From: Hamiltosporidium tvaerminnensis
Taxonomy: Eukaryota > Microsporidia > Dubosqiidae
Reading direction: 5' to 3'
NCBI GenBank assembly: GCA_022605425.2
Contig: JAKIMF020000011.1
Span: 434,001-498,000 of the forward strand
Length of the DNA stretch: 64,000 nucleotides
Shown: in pieces, positions 1 through 14,517 of the stretch
Layout: each line of letters starts with the position of its first letter
How positions within the stretch are numbered: position 1 is the first letter of the stretch
Translations under genes and position numbers: made by a program
Notes under the pieces: model-generated
The model's input: only the letters and a program-made list of their open reading frames with translations
What the model was told of the DNA's origin: nothing
Database searches by the model: none

Positions 1-3000
1 TCACTCATCAGTTGCTCATATTGTTTTTTAGTAGCTCCTTTCCCAAAATTATCTGATTTGAAGAATTTCCCAACAAAAATTTAGGCTTTTTAACCAGCAA
101 ATTTCGTTTCGTCCTTTAAATTTACTACAAATCTTTCAGAGCAATAATGGCTCGTCTTTAATATTCTTCTGTTCACTTTCTACATATGTTATTTATTCAG
201 TCTAATTAATCGAAAAAATGTATTCTTATGAAAAGTGATATGTTTTTCGAAAAAAACAGTGTTTATCAATCATATTCTTATATGTTTATTGATTTATTGT
301 ATCAATTCTTAGTAATTTTTCTAAAAAATATTTTTTTTGTCAAATATAAAGCACCACTAAGCTATTCGAGTAATACTTATATTGCACAAATATTATTACG
401 AATACAAATAGAAGGCTCATAAGAACGAGAAATAAGTATCAATCTATCATACAATTTTTTTTTATCAAAGTGTAAATTCTTTAAAAAGAAACCCTAACAG
501 GTTAAATCAATTTGTTTTTGTAAGTAAAACCGTTACAAAATCTAAAAAAAATTGTTGTGTTATGTTTGACAAATAATACAATGCAAAGAGAATTTATTAA
601 TTTAGTTCAAATATTTCTATCAATCAATAAAAGCTTTTTAATAGTTTTAGATTCAGACTACTAACTATTATTGTTTGTTTAAGATTTATGAACAAATAGA
701 AAAAGCTATATTCAAATTAATGCCTTATTATCGGTGTATTGGTATGTTTTAAAAGATTAAAAATTTTGAGGAAAGTCATCATCGAAACATCACTGAATTA
801 TATAAATTATATTCGTTTTTCTCCTGTACATATCAAAAACTTTTAACAAATGAAAATTTTTTAGCTTTTATAGCTACCCTTCTACAAGTATGTTTTTCTT
901 TCTATGTCAAGGTAAGTGCATACTATAAATTTAGAGTAGAAATATTTTCGATCATAAAATGAGGTAAAAATCAAACAAACCTTAAAATTTTAAGTCTTAT
1001 AACTCTTTGAAGATTCTTATAACCTACAAAACTATTTTATTGATTGCAGAACTTTAGATTCGAAATTTATTATTTTTATATTTACTTTTACCGTACATTT
1101 CTATTTTTGGAAATTACAATCTCAATGTTCAGTATGCAAATAATAAAAATGAACCATTGCATAAAAATATATAGTGTTACTCTTTTGCTACGACATAATA
1201 AATGTAAAAAAGTCGAATTAATAAAGGAAAACCCTTTAATATGTTTTCTAAAGTATTTTTTTTTTGCTTTCGAGCTAGTATCATTTAGTGCAACTAAGTT
1301 TTAAGAAAGAACTTATATTTTCAGTATCTACAGTAAAGACATATTTTTCGTATTACTTTCAAAGGGGAATTCTAACTTTTTCTTATTGGTGTGTAAGAGA
1401 AGTGCGTATCTCTGGTATAGATAGACTTTATGCGAATCGATAACCTTCTTTTACAATGATTAATTTTTAGATTTTTTAGTCATTGAAAATAAACTTTAGA
1501 TATAAAACACCCTACAGTATTAGAACATAGAATTAGTTAATTTCTAAATAGAAACATTGCTAAACTTTCTATTGGGTTATCCAATGGAATATATGAAAAC
1601 AAATGTAAGATTGCTCTAAATTGTTCCTTGATCTATGGAACAAACCTAAATATGAAATTCAAATCAGCTCTGGATATGTTGTTAAGATAATTTAATTTTG
1701 ACATAATAAGAAAGTTTTACGTTGTGTCAGTTACAGTGTTTTGGGTTAAATCCTTCACGCAGGGTATAGAACCCTCGTCTCGAAAGTATACCATTAAATG
1801 CTTAGTGTTAAATTATAAGTATTTGGTGAAAGAATAAATAAGATTGCTTTAATATATAGTATAAAAGCAAATGATGGCACAAACGAACTAGAAATTCGGC
1901 CTTAAGAGGGATTTGTAGCAATAGATCAATATTATAAAATTTTTCAATCAAGTAGTCTACTGTCTAAGCTGTCTAAAGATTGTAATATATCTTTTAATAA
2001 CAGGTAACGATTCTACAAAACTTTAAGAATATATTAAATTGGGGTAATAAAATCTACATGTATGACATAACAATATTGATAGAATGAGATTTTCATGTTT
2101 TATTCCGAAATACGTACATGGCTTGGTAAAATAATAGATTTCATTAATAATTTAAAATAATTTGTGAAGTATATCAATTTAACACTGCAGAATAAAGACT
2201 CTACCTATCTATGCTTTTTAAAACATTCTAGTTTATTAATATTTAGTTAAATATTAATAGAAAATGCCAAAGTAATGTATTAAATCGTGAATAAATTAAT
2301 AAAAACATCGATTGTGTCCGAAACTTTCGCTTTTTTCTCGATGGCTCACAAATATATACACTATGAAATTAAATTAAAAGCACAAGATATTATGATTTTT
2401 ACAATTTCTCGTTAAAGACTTTAAGAGAAAAGATAATTTCTTATAAAAATAGTTAATACGCACAGCAGTCTTTATACGGATATATTTTATATTTGCATCA
2501 TTGCTTAAATTGAGTATGACGATTACACAATCAGAACAACAATATCAATATGTATATGCTTCTAATTTGTTTTTGGTTTAAAAAATATTAAAAGCGTATT
2601 TCATCTGATCAATTTTTTTTTCTCTATGTATATGAATTTTTCTGATTGTCTTTATGCTAGAAAATTACATCAATTATAAAAAGTTTCTTAACTATAACTT
2701 AAAAAAAGAATATATTTTCAAAATTTAACAATTATGAGTATTTACGCAATTAGAACAAAATTTCTTTGATTTTGTCAGAATAGACGTGCGCAAAATTTCT
2801 ATAAAATTAAAGCTCAATATGCAAGTTTTTTTAGGCTAAGAATTTACAAAATAAGTTTCATTTCGTTTTAAATTAATCATTCATCTATATCCTGTTATTT
2901 AGTCGATTTTTTAAAAATATGTTTTTATACTGCAAAAATGAACTATGGTATAAAAATAAATAGAAAAACTAATCATTAATAAGTGTAGCTGTAAAAACAA

Positions 3001-6000
3001 TGTACGGCAAACAAAAAAGATTTGATAGCCACGAACAAAGTAAATACCTTATATGTTTTGATATATTTACGTGTTTATTTATAGTATGTCTAACAATAAG
3101 TTTACAATCATATGTAACATCTAGTTTTTAAATGATGATTAGATCGAAATATATTGAAAGGATTCCAATGCTTCTCATTACTAGATTTAAAATGAAAAAA
3201 TTGTGGCAAATAGTAAAATACATATTAAAAGTGTGTTTATTCTATATAGTCTATAATATAGAATCTAAATGGTTTTATATAGTGATAATGGCTGCAATAG
3301 GAAAAAAATCTATGTTGATTTGAATATCATAGAATTTTGTCAAAAATATTTTTAATTTTCATATCAAAAGTTAAACAGATAAATTATAAATTTAAAATGC
3401 TTTCCTGTGATTTTATCAAAAACACACAGTTTTTATCATGCCTTTTTGATTCTATACGATATAAAATAGATTTAATGTTAACATCGATCTGTTTTTGAAG
3501 TAAATTAACTAAATATTTCTTTCTTTTTAATTTTGTGCACAAATAAAGAAATCTTGTCTCCAATATCTATAGGTTCTAATTTTGTTTAATTTGCAAATAA
3601 ATTTGATAAATGGAAAGAATTTTAGATAGATAGTCGTAAAAAAATTACGCTGCAATCTAAATTATTGTAGTATCAAGGAGAAAACCACTATGAATATAAA
3701 AAATGTTTTTAGCGTAGAAAAATTTAAGAATAAGAGCAAAAACAAAATATTTTCAGATGGCCTAGTTCTCTTGCTTTGATGCCATGTGTTTCCTTGGTCA
3801 AATACAAGCGTAAAAAATATAGTTCATCGTCATAAAAAAAAACTAAATATTAAAAATAATTCTTATATAAAGCAAACGAACCTCTTTTTCCTGGCAAAGT
3901 TTCGATACTATTGACTTAAAAAATAGACTTTTATTTCAATTTATCATAGCTACAGAAAAATTTGGAACATGGTAGTATGTTTTATGATTCTAGAAAAAAT
4001 ATACAACCCGTGTGAAATTTTAACGGCCTTGCAACGAAACTTTCTTTTAGCATATCCGTAGGGCCTTACTTAAATCGAAAATACGGAACCTTAGTGTATC
4101 TCTATCGAATGAACTGATGTATTCTCCTGCAGTTTTTTAGTGTGTTTGAGGCACATATTTTATTGCCATTTAGTATTGTTTTTATTACAGAAATAATCAT
4201 TTAAGGGTTCTAATTTACTAATATTTTTACTAAAGTAGAAATTCTTATCAAAAATTCAAATACGTTTCTGAGATAGGCTGAAACTTATTTTTTATGGAGG
4301 TTTTTATATATCTAATTATCAAAATAGTTTTTAGACCTAAAACAAAAAATGAAATTATATGTCTGTTTGATCTGTATGGTAAGAGTAAGGTGATTGTGTG
4401 GAAACCGAGTAATATATATAAGTAAAATGTTTTTAAAGGCATTATTTGACTTTATGAAAATTAAACCCGAGTTTTTTCTGTGCAATTTTTTGAAAACTGT
4501 ACCGGTAGTCTACAAAACACTGAATTTTTTGTCAAAAAGTTTTGCATAAATTTAAGTATATGGATTGTAAAACATTACAGAGAGTTTTGCTTTTCCCGTT
4601 GAATCATAGAAGACTAAACTTGCAGACATCAGCGACAACAATTTGCCTTTATGGGATAGAAGAAATATACATTTTTAATCCAGGTAGAAGAAGATGATAT
4701 AGACTTACTAGCACATTTCTAATCCTTCGATCTGGTGAACTATATTACGCTGTCATGTTTATATTTAAGGTCTTGTGCGTTCCATAAGTCATGCTTGGGT
4801 GTAAAGCTTAAGTTTGAGAAGCCGATGTGTACCTAGACCGAGATCTTATCGCAAATTATAAATAAAACTAACTTTTATATTGATTTTTATAGTCAATAAT
4901 CTAGCTTTTAAGTAGAATATTTTTGTTGCGAATACATAAAGAATGTAGGAAAACGTTGTAAAGAAGATATTTATGTCAAAACATATCTAAGTATGGTAAG
5001 GAAAAGAATAAAACACAGTCAACTTTATAATATAATATTATATCAAATAACAATTGTTTGAGTATTTGATGTATTATTAGTTAAGTATTCGGAATTCACA
5101 TGAAAATGTACTATACTATAATAGAGCATTTAAAATATATTATAGTCTACAAAATGAAATTAACTTATATCATACCCAGAGAGTTTTTTGAAAAAATGTA
5201 GAAAGATTTCGCTATGAGACACATAGAAGTACCGCTAATGAGGGGGCTCAAAGATCAATAATATAGAAAAGCTTCTGTATATAGCAGATATTTTTGGAAT
5301 CCCAGTAAGAGTCTTAATTAACAAAAAAATGTGTTTTATATTTTAACTTATTCTTTATAAGGAAATAGTTATTAAGGCTTCTTTACTCTTCAAGCGAATG
5401 TTTGACACGCGGTAGAATATACAAGCTTTAATTTTAAATCTTAAACAATAAGATCTATGCTAATAATCAATGTATTTTAAATTAAAATTATTTCTTGTAT
5501 GCCCTTGTCAGAAGTGTATATAATTATGAGATGTTCTAGACGAATATATTTACATCGAACCAAACAATATCTAGGTATCTAGAAATTATTAAAAATGAAA
5601 ATTGTTAAATTGTTAATCATGTGTAGTGCTACAAAATTTTAAAAATATGGTTTTGTGATTCTTAGTGAGTTTCTCTCGAAAATATACATAAAAGTTTTCG
5701 CTATGCATTTTAGACTAAAAAAAAGATACTTTATTGGCATGATCTTTAACAGAGCTGTACCAAGTAGTTAAGCAAAAGAATCTTAGTTGTTTAATATGAT
5801 TAAGCAAAAATGTATAAGTTATTTTTATATATATATTTTAAATAACTCAGCCCAATGTACGAAAAAGCACACCTAAAAAAATAATACAATAAAACATATT
5901 AGATTTTCTGGTAATCTAGTTACAAAATGAAATAAAGAAAAATGACAAGCAAATACATAATTCGTTTTTATGTAAGTTTCACAAGCTATTTTGAAAGTAA

Positions 6001-6133
6001 ATTTATATTTTTATTAAAACAATAACTGAATGGAAAATCGTAAAAGCTTAGGAACCATGCGCCACTTATACCGCATATATACATCGACACAGAAATTTTC
6101 TATGCAAAAGCCTAAGAAACTAAAGAATCGACT
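1..6133. other. Gene-poor AT-rich DNA
   Basis: I find no convincing gene, RNA gene or tandem array. Open frames are at most about 86 codons and have the lysine/asparagine/phenylalanine/isoleucine composition expected by chance in AT-rich DNA. A less AT-rich stretch around 4016-4203 on the plus strand stays open for about 62 codons apart from one TGA, and 4690-4850 is also GC-richer than its surroundings. Both may be very old coding or transposon relics, but I cannot assign them. Confidence 0.6.
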
Positions 6134-6337
6134 CTATAAATGACATTTCATGTTTCTGAGTCTTTTATTTTTAGGCCTTGCATTTGTCAGATATACATTG
6201 CAAATACCGCATCGAACGAGGCTTAGGGTTTTATATCTGCGTTGCAATTCCGGCTCATTCTTTTTAAAAACCACGGTTCCATAAATTTTGTCACTTAGAA
6301 AAGAATAATCACATGTTGCAAATTCATTACTTTGCAC
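6134..6337 (-). pseudogene. Unidentified coding relic
   Basis: A 67-codon minus-strand frame whose amino-acid mix (many R, E, P, C and L) and higher GC differ from chance frames in this AT-rich DNA. It includes CGICNVYL and a basic C-terminal tail. It lies about 600 bp downstream, on the same strand, of further relics at 6.9-8.1 kb and may come from the same ancient gene or element. I do not recognise the family. It could also be a chance frame. Confidence 0.25.
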
Positions 6338-6938
6338 ATGGTTATATTAAACTTATTTTTTTTATCGCTAATTAGAAACCTCTGCCTATTTTTATATCAA
6401 GGAATATCGCTAAAATAATTTTTTGAGATTGTTGATTTTGTTTAAATATGTAAATCAAGCTGCATGGGTGCCCCTCAACTTCGAAGCTAGGTATGTAGAT
6501 AAAATAAAACAGATATATTGCTTTTTTTTAGATTGTTTGTAAAAATCCTGCTGTTTGTTTATTTATATTCAGGCTCTGTTCTTTAAAAGGCCGCAATAGT
6601 CAGGAAACCCACATCACATTTTTTAGGCGTTTGCTTTTAGATAAGATTTGACTTTCAAATAGCCCAAATGATAATATCTTTTTCCTATTTCAAATCTAAA
6701 GTTGTTTTAATTATAAAGTTTGTACTTAGAATAGCTATACAACGATAACACTTTCAACAAAAACTTTAAATGTTTCAAATTGACTAGTTATTTTTGCAGT
6801 ACAAGTTTTTCAACAATTTGTATAGCATTTTGATTTTATAGGAGTACTTTAGTTCAGCCTCAAAATTTCATTACTTTCGAAAGTAGTTTGTAGGTATTAT
6901 TTAAGAACAAACTTCATATTATTAGAATTTCTTTATAT

Positions 6939-7277
6939 TCAGAGTTTATGCTCAAATGCTATGCTTGTTTTAGGTATCTGCAACGTAACCTCTTGTTCAT
7001 TTTTTGCTAATATTGACCTTAACCTAAACAAGGGATTCTTCTTATTCGTTCGCTTGCTTTACATAAACGGCGCCGTGTTAATGTACAGCATTCTATTTAT
7101 CCTCTTTGTTCCACTACATATGTTACATATTCTCCACAGTAGGGTTAGTGAAAAAATTGGTCTTTTATCTTGTTGTGTATTAGCCGAGTTCAAACGAGAA
7201 AAACATGTCGATGTACATATGTTTTTTTCGTTATCGCATTGCAGTCTACATGTCGAATCAAAAAATAAGTAGAACAT
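6939..7277 (-). pseudogene. Coding relic with one internal stop
   Basis: Read on the minus strand this is 112 codons in one frame, broken only by a TAA at 7059-7061 and closed by TGA at 6939-6941. The downstream half continues in the same frame with a soluble-protein composition (ending KTSIAFEHKL). The unbroken frame across a single stop, with higher GC than the flanks, argues for a decayed coding sequence. The antisense plus-strand frame (6961-7272) is hydrophobic and looks like its shadow. No domain recognised. Confidence 0.4.
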
Positions 7278-7457
7278 ATTCGACTTATATAAATAAATTT
7301 GTTATGAGTATCAAATTGTGATCGCTTAGTCGAGTAGCGATCTGAAATCTTAATTTAGCTTTTTAACTATAATTATTCAAATTAGTCTTTCTTTCTTCAA
7401 ACCTTGATTTTTAAACCACATATATGTTCTAAATAGGTTACTATCATTAATCCTGTT

Positions 7458-8119
7458 CTATTTTGATATAAAATTTTCCTCTAGTTCTATACGCATGGGA
7501 CTTTTATAGTCCCTGGTACATATCTCATCTAAGCTGTAATTCTCTTCCCGAAAGCCATCAAACTTAATGCGCCTAATTTCTAGAACACAAAAATTATCTA
7601 GTCTCTCTTTTTCTAAAAATAAAGATGACAAAGGCGCGTAAACTTTAATTACTTGAATGTTTTCTAAATATCTCGATTTTCAATATATAACCTTTTCTAC
7701 TAGTTACTGGTATTATGTTTTTGATTATTTTTGGAGTCTTATTTCTTAATAGGTACATTGTGGAGAATAATTGTCTTAAGAAGTACATAACATTGACATC
7801 CGTCTCTGAAATGCTTTTTTTAAAAATAACTAACTCTCAATGATAAAAAAACTTAAGAAAATCGTTACTTTATGAGGATGAAATGGTCGCTTCGGGGGCA
7901 AGATGATGTCTGATACGCGATGATAATAGCACCAAGCGTATACTATCAGAATGCCGTAAATTTAACAATGTAATATTAAATGAATCGGTATTAACAATGA
8001 TCATATCAAGTAAAAAATCTTTTAAAGGTGTCGCAAAAGTCTCTTGTTTCCCGCAAGTTATAAATGAATAGAATGCATTTTTACTTATGAAATTAATTGT
8101 GCAAAGTTTTGAAATAATG
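7458..8119 (-). pseudogene. Decayed gene in three frame segments
   Basis: Three consecutive minus-strand segments look coding although none starts with ATG: 8119-7870 (82 codons, containing GKQETFATPLKDFLLDMI), about 7830-7660 (containing SISETDVNVMYFLRQLF), and 7679-7458 (73 codons, containing ENIQVIKVYAPLSSLFLEKE, ending in TAG). They follow one another with frameshifts, as expected of a broken gene of at least 220 codons. The many leucines at loose intervals recall the leucine-rich-repeat families of large-genome microsporidia, but I see no clean repeat consensus. The 5' end is not recognisable. The relics at 6.1 and 6.9 kb on the same strand may be downstream parts. Confidence 0.5.
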
Positions 8120-9097
8120 CTTCAAGTAAATTGCGAATCTATATTTTAAAGGAGGTAAGAATTACTTAAAAATATATTCGCACAGTTATATTATTTTCCG
8201 AAATCTTTTTAACCATAAAACCTTAAATCAGACCAAAATACTTTATTTTACTTTAAATATATATTTTTACAGTTTATATTTTTTTTTTTGTAATTTTCCC
8301 TTTATTTTAGAAATTACTATATATCTTTGAAAGATAGGTAAATTAGTATCTTTAGATTATTTTTTTAAAAATATATATAATCCTAAAATATTATTTTGAC
8401 TATTGAATGCGTAGTTTTTATAGGGGCATTCATTGATACGATAGTTTCGAGATTTATATTAAATAAGCTTTGAAAATTCAAAATTGTATTTGCTAAGATA
8501 TCTCAAAAATTTAAATATTTTGATAGTCTTAAGATTAAAACACGATGCTTCGATTATTGGTGCAAAAACACACATATGCGACTCTAATCAAATCCATATT
8601 GACTGTGTTATTCGTCATTGCATTACTTATCTCAGAGTGTATTATAGTATGGACATATACAATGAAAAGTTTTATTTAACATTTGCATTTAATTACATGA
8701 ATAGGCCGTAATCGAGCTTATTATTATAATCATTATACACTCAAGGTTTGAAAATTTTTACTCGTTATCATCTCTGAATACTAGGTATAGAAATTCAAAG
8801 TTATATAATAGAAACCAGATAAATCGAAAAGTAGCGATCATATTGATAACAATCTGAATTTTCAACCTATATACAAGAACTAAATCACGGAATGCAATTT
8901 ATGAAACTGGGCATATTTTTAGTTTTCTTTTTCTGAATTTTACCTGTAGAATCTTGAATTTGAATCTAAAATATTTTAATGCACAATTTCATAAGGTGGT
9001 ACAAAATGTAGTTAGAATTGCATTTTTATATTAAAAAAAATAAGTTGAAAACATTTTCTAATTTACGAAAAAAATTCATGTTTACTACATATATTTT
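8120..9097. other. No recognisable feature
   Basis: AT-rich sequence with only short frames. I see no gene, RNA or tandem repeat. Confidence 0.5.
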
Positions 9098-9312
9098 GTG
9101 GACGGAGAGAGAATAACAACGTTAAAAGCTAACTGTTTAGTCATTGGTGTGTGTGTAAATGTTTTGGAAATCATTGTAGAACTTTTGGTGGAATAAAACC
9201 GCATTGTATCTAAAGAAGTTTTCTTTATACTCCGAGTTACAAACAGATTAAAAGAAATAATATGAAACTTTAGTTGTTCCTCTTCGACACCGAGTGGGAA
9301 AATAGGAATGAA
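9098..9312 (+). mobile_element. Short interspersed element, family S copy 1
   Basis: Starts GTGGACGGAGAGAGAATAA and ends near CGACACCGAGTGGGAAAA. By eye it aligns over about 210 bp with the minus strand of 24570-24774 and with 25855-26060. Its first ~110 bases also align with the head of the longer R family (for example 34129 onward). No terminal inverted repeats are seen, and no clean target-site duplication remains. Probably a non-autonomous retroelement; degraded. Confidence 0.5.
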
Positions 9313-12300
9313 AAAAGTAGGATATAAAATCTTGTAAGCAAAAAAGTATAAATAAATGCAAAACCAAATTTTTCACCTATGAAACCTTTTCGCATATAAT
9401 ATTATATGAACATTTGATGAATCTGATTATTTCCTGGTTTCGGTACTTTATATTGAATTCGACGTTCTAACCCACCGATAAAATCTTTAAATTTATATAA
9501 CGAAGCGATGGTTTTGAGCATCTTTTTTATTTGGTGCAATATTAGTACGAACTTCTTATGTTTCTTCATATATTCAATTTTGAATTTTTTTACTGACTTT
9601 TAAAAAGCCCATTAAATTTAATTCAAAATACTGCTTCAAAACATTGTATATAAAGATTTAAGTTTAAGTTTCTGCTTTTTATACTAGGAAAGTAATTGTA
9701 GGTGCTAATAATACATAACTATCTGATTTGCCAAAAAAATTTTTTTTTACTAAACCTTAGTTTAAAATCTGGCTATTCCTGGATATCTTTATGTTTTTTT
9801 GTTTAAAATTGTTTTCGGGTTTTGCTTTTGTAACATTTAAAATACTTTTTTTTACAAATATTTTAGAGCCGGAATATATTTTTTTTTAATTAGTTCCTTT
9901 GATTGTTTAGGCTATTTGAACATATCGAAAAAAATAAAAATTTAAGAGAACCTTTTAAAATAAATAGAGCTAAATGTTTTTAATTTTGTTTTTATAATTT
10001 TTCTATAGTAAAATTTATGAATAATAGGCTATTTTGCTACTATTGGCTTTAAGTTCTACATAAAAAAAATAAAAACATTTTCCAATTATTTTTATAGCTT
10101 TAATAAGTAAAATATATTGCAGAAAGAGCAAAACTTGAATAAAAAAGACACCTGAATGCAACAAAGGATTTCCGAAAATTTATTTAATGCAATAAAATGA
10201 GACAAAAGATACAATGTATCTTGTAGGTGTCTTAATTTTTTCATGATTGTTGTTCAATGTATTAAAATTCGATGAAAATGATTAAACTTTCCTGTTAAGC
10301 CCACTTTCATAAAAATATAGAAAGATACACCAAATATTTTATGATCAAGTAAAGTTTTTTTGCTAATTTTGTATTCTTTTTAATCAAATTACTCTCGATC
10401 TTAAATTTTATTAATTTAATTGTTCTCGCCTTCTCTCTGGAGGGACACAATCTTACGATAAATCATGGCTTCGCCAAGTTCTAGGCGTTCTAAAGATAAT
10501 TTCCTTTTGATTTGTTAGGTTGTTAGTTTCACCCAAACTTTCCGAACCAAAGAAGTATAGTGCCCCAACCGGAGATCGAAATAAGCCTTCTGAAGTAGAT
10601 TCTGATATTCTCACCAGTAAACCATTTACGAAGTTTAAATTTGAACTATGTGAATATTTTATAAATGAAAATTTAATCTTTTTTGCTATTTTTTATGGTT
10701 TTTATAGTAACACACCACATTTGAGTTTGATATTTGTAATATAGTATTGTGTAAGACAATAGCCAAAAAATGTTGTTATATCTACATATACCTTGGACGT
10801 AAAATACTTTAAGAAAATATATTCAAAAGCAATAAAGCTACCGTATTATAATTTGTTATTTATTTTAGTTTTCGCATTTCGCCAGTGTTCTTACAATTGA
10901 TAAAATATTTCAGAGAAATTGCTTCCGGGAGCATTTAAGAAGGTGTTGTCAAAAATTACAATTTTTGGGATAATATATTTATGATGCTGCATGTCCCTAT
11001 TTACATAATATGAAGTATTAACACATCTATGTACATCATATTCCCTATTTGATCAAAATATGAATGCTTTATATATCCAAGTATTTGTATAGAATACCAA
11101 AGTCGCCTGATTCTTATTGTCTACGATTGCATTATTCTTTAGGTTGCATAGAAATTTAATGGTTGGACTTACTTCTATATAGCCCATAATTCGCTCACCT
11201 CTATGAATCTATTTTTTTTAAAAAAACAGATTTAGAAATTTCCTAAAGAAAAATCTAAAGCACAATCAAAGATTTTTTTAATTTAAATAAACTTCAGGTT
11301 TAAAAAAAAAATTTAAAAAAAAATTTTCTAATTTTAGCTTATTTGACTCATCAAGGTACAATACGAACTTAAAGGGAAGAATTTGTAGAAGTGCGCATTT
11401 CATTGTTAAGTTTCAGACTTTTTTTACATGATTTTTCCTAAGATAAAAAAACATCGTTTTTGAATTAATATTAGGTAAACTAGATAAGGCTCGTAGCCAT
11501 TAAAATTCAATTATGTTATTTTAAAGGGTAGAAGATGTTTATAAACATATTAATTTTGTTAAAATATTTGTTGTCAAAAAGCTACAATTTTTTATACAGT
11601 TTAACTCTTTCAAAGTAGCAAAGAAATTTAAGAATGGATTCAGAAGCAAAGTATTTACATATGAGTATTTCAAGATAATAAAAAGTCGCTTTAAATTTAC
11701 GTTCTTATGTTATTAGCGATAGATAAACGACGATAACTCAAAAAAAGCATTTAATTTATATTGAAAGATATGTTTGGTCATAGATACAAAAACTGGTGTA
11801 AAAAGTATTTTACTATTACGTAACCGTAGCACAAGCCATAAAATATTTTTTCTGATCAAGCGAGCTCTTAACGGTATCCAATATATCCAAAAGAAAAATA
11901 TTTCGTGTTATAATCACATTTTACGACCAAACTTTATCTAAAATTCATTACAAAGTTTTTACAAAAAATATAGCTATTTTATACAATTTAACTTTGTATT
12001 TTTCTTGCTTTATGTAAATATAATAAGAGAACGATAAATACAAATGAAGTGTGATATTATAAATAATTGGGACTTTTTAATATGATTTATCATAAACGAA
12101 TTTTTCTCGGTAAAAACCAAATTTTAAATTTTAAAATAATTCTTAATATAAAGTTCAAAGTAGATAAATTTTGTTAATTTGTATAAAAATCATACTTACA
12201 TTGTTCCTAATATTTTTCGTTAAATTTAACACAGATAATCCTTAAATTCGGACACTCAATAGTATTATATACGTCTTTAAAAATAAGTTCTAAACAACTT

Positions 12301-14501
12301 TCAGCATATTATAAAAAGTTTCTGGGTCTATTTTTATTATCTTATGATTTATTCTAATACAATTATATATAAATAAACAAATCAAAAATTCTTTTCTTTT
12401 TAGAGTAACTTACATCGCTTTATACTTTGAAGATAATTAAAATAAATTATGATTATAAATATTATCACTATAGTATAATCATACCCAATTAATTTAATAT
12501 ATCATGTATTTATTGATTCCAAGCTTTTCTAGGTAAAATATGTCATTTAAAATCGATTTTTCATACAAACTTTAGAGGAAACGTTATTTTTTAATATAGT
12601 TTTACCCACATAAACGGGAATTATTTTCCTAATTGCAATTCAGTGTATCAAGTGAACAAAAAATTTACATATATTCCTTGTGTTGGTGTATATTTCGCTA
12701 GTTTTACAAAATATAACTTCTATACCAAAGTGTATACTTTTATAGATGTAAGTTAAAATACCTCTAGTATTTTTAAGATACATAGTTTTAGCTGATTTAA
12801 AAAAATTAGATCTTCACTATGCAGTCTACTTTGGATACACTGTTACGAAATCATTAATACTTATATATTAAGTTATGCTGTTTAAAATTCCCTAATTCTT
12901 TTATGCAATCGGATATAGAAGAGTTTATTTTTTTCATTTTATTATGGATATATAGACCGTTTTACGTATCTTTGCAAAGTTCTGGCACTCTGTCCTCAAA
13001 TTAGTTTGTACACGCGGTTAGATTAAACAATGTCCTAGATTTACTTAGTAAACCAAAATACTTCTAATATTTTGTTATAATTTTATAATCGCAATAGAGA
13101 TTTCGATTTAATTACACATAAGACAACAGTTCTCATTTTCATTATTTCATATTTATCAAACTATAATTGTATTCTTTTTTCGTATAAGCAGCAAGTCTAT
13201 GTTTTGGCATAATTTGAAGCTGAGGTTAAAAAAATATAGCAGGCGCACACAAATTGCTTACATTTAAAAAAGATATCCCGTCAACTTAGAATAAATTTAG
13301 AATGTGATTTGAAAGTTAATTTTATTTATATTTAGAAATACAATGAACACTGATTTTTTTATCTCATTTATATTTCTAGACTTTTTTTCGATGCTTTAAA
13401 CGACAACTAAATTTACCAAAGAAGAAAAAACATCATTATCTGCCCCATGCTTTTGAAAAATAGGCTTTATCAAAGCGATCCAAATTATTTCTTTTCTGAT
13501 TTTATGTTACACTTTAAATTAAAGTAAAGAAAAAACAATTTTTTTTTGTTTAAAATAGGAACGAATCTCATTAGAAAATATATTTTTTTGGCAAAATCCA
13601 AACCTGACTATATATTAATTGGCATTTTTATATATTTTGAATTCAAAAAGAACAGTTACTGAAATGATTATAATCAATGGTTTCTAAATGCAGATATATA
13701 GTTATAAATGCATTCATATCGAATGTAATTGTTTAAATGGCATAAAACGGATTGTTAGAAGGCTATTTTCATGCGTGTTGCATCTCTCTGTAAACATATG
13801 TCGATTTGTATTAATTCATTTTTAAATTTGGATTATTATGACGTTTGAAAACGATAATAGTAGTCTATGTTTGCCCAGAATTTCAATATTATTTATCTAT
13901 TTTTGTTTACATCTCTTCTTTTGTGATTTTTTTTAAATAACTAGGAAATAAAACCGTTAGTATGCAAGATAAGCAAAAAAAATCCCAAAAATATAAAATT
14001 GTTTATGGAAAGGTAACAGGATATCTAAATGTCGCTTACAACAATAATAATAATTTGTATTACTTAAATTTGCTAAATAGCATTTTTTTGATTCTTTATG
14101 CTTATGAGCAGGTCAAAACTAATGGATATCCAAATTGGTTTAGATCCATTGCCATCATTTATAAAATATCAAAAGATGAATTCCTAAATTTGTTAATATC
14201 GAGAAAATGTAAATACTCTGTTGTTTTCTGCTATATTTAATACAAATTACAGAGTAATCGGTTCTTAGTTTTTACAACCATAATTCTAGTTGTTATAGTG
14301 ATTTGGGCATTTTACGAATTTATTTTCAAGAGTTTGCAACGAAAATTATATAATAGTCAAATTTGAAATCTTAAACATTTAATTATGAATACATGCCTAT
14401 TAATTACCATTATATGTCTGCATAGATAATGATATTTTTATTTTAACTGAAGTAGAGTTTAATATTACAAGATTTTTTATTATACGTAGAATTTTAATTG
14501 T
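9313..14501. other. Gene-poor AT-rich DNA
   Basis: No supported gene. At 10464-10660 a GC-richer plus-strand stretch gives two abutting coding-like segments (a frame starting MASPSSRRSKDNFLLI, then in another frame SPKLSEPKKYSAPTGDRN), possibly one frameshifted relic. A 92-codon frame at 13962-14240 has chance-like composition. The rest shows only AT-rich sequence. Confidence 0.5.
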
Positions 14502-14517
14502 ACGTTTTACAATATTT
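14502..14517. repeat. Target-site duplication, left copy
   Basis: ACGTTTTACAATATTT here is repeated exactly at 14762-14777, bracketing a ~244 bp GC-richer insert. A perfect 16 bp direct repeat fits insertion by target-primed reverse transcription. Confidence 0.8.

Noticed and set aside
13962-14240. 92-codon frame
   Set aside because: Lysine/asparagine/tyrosine-rich sequence typical of AT-rich noise; no promoter signal or motif.
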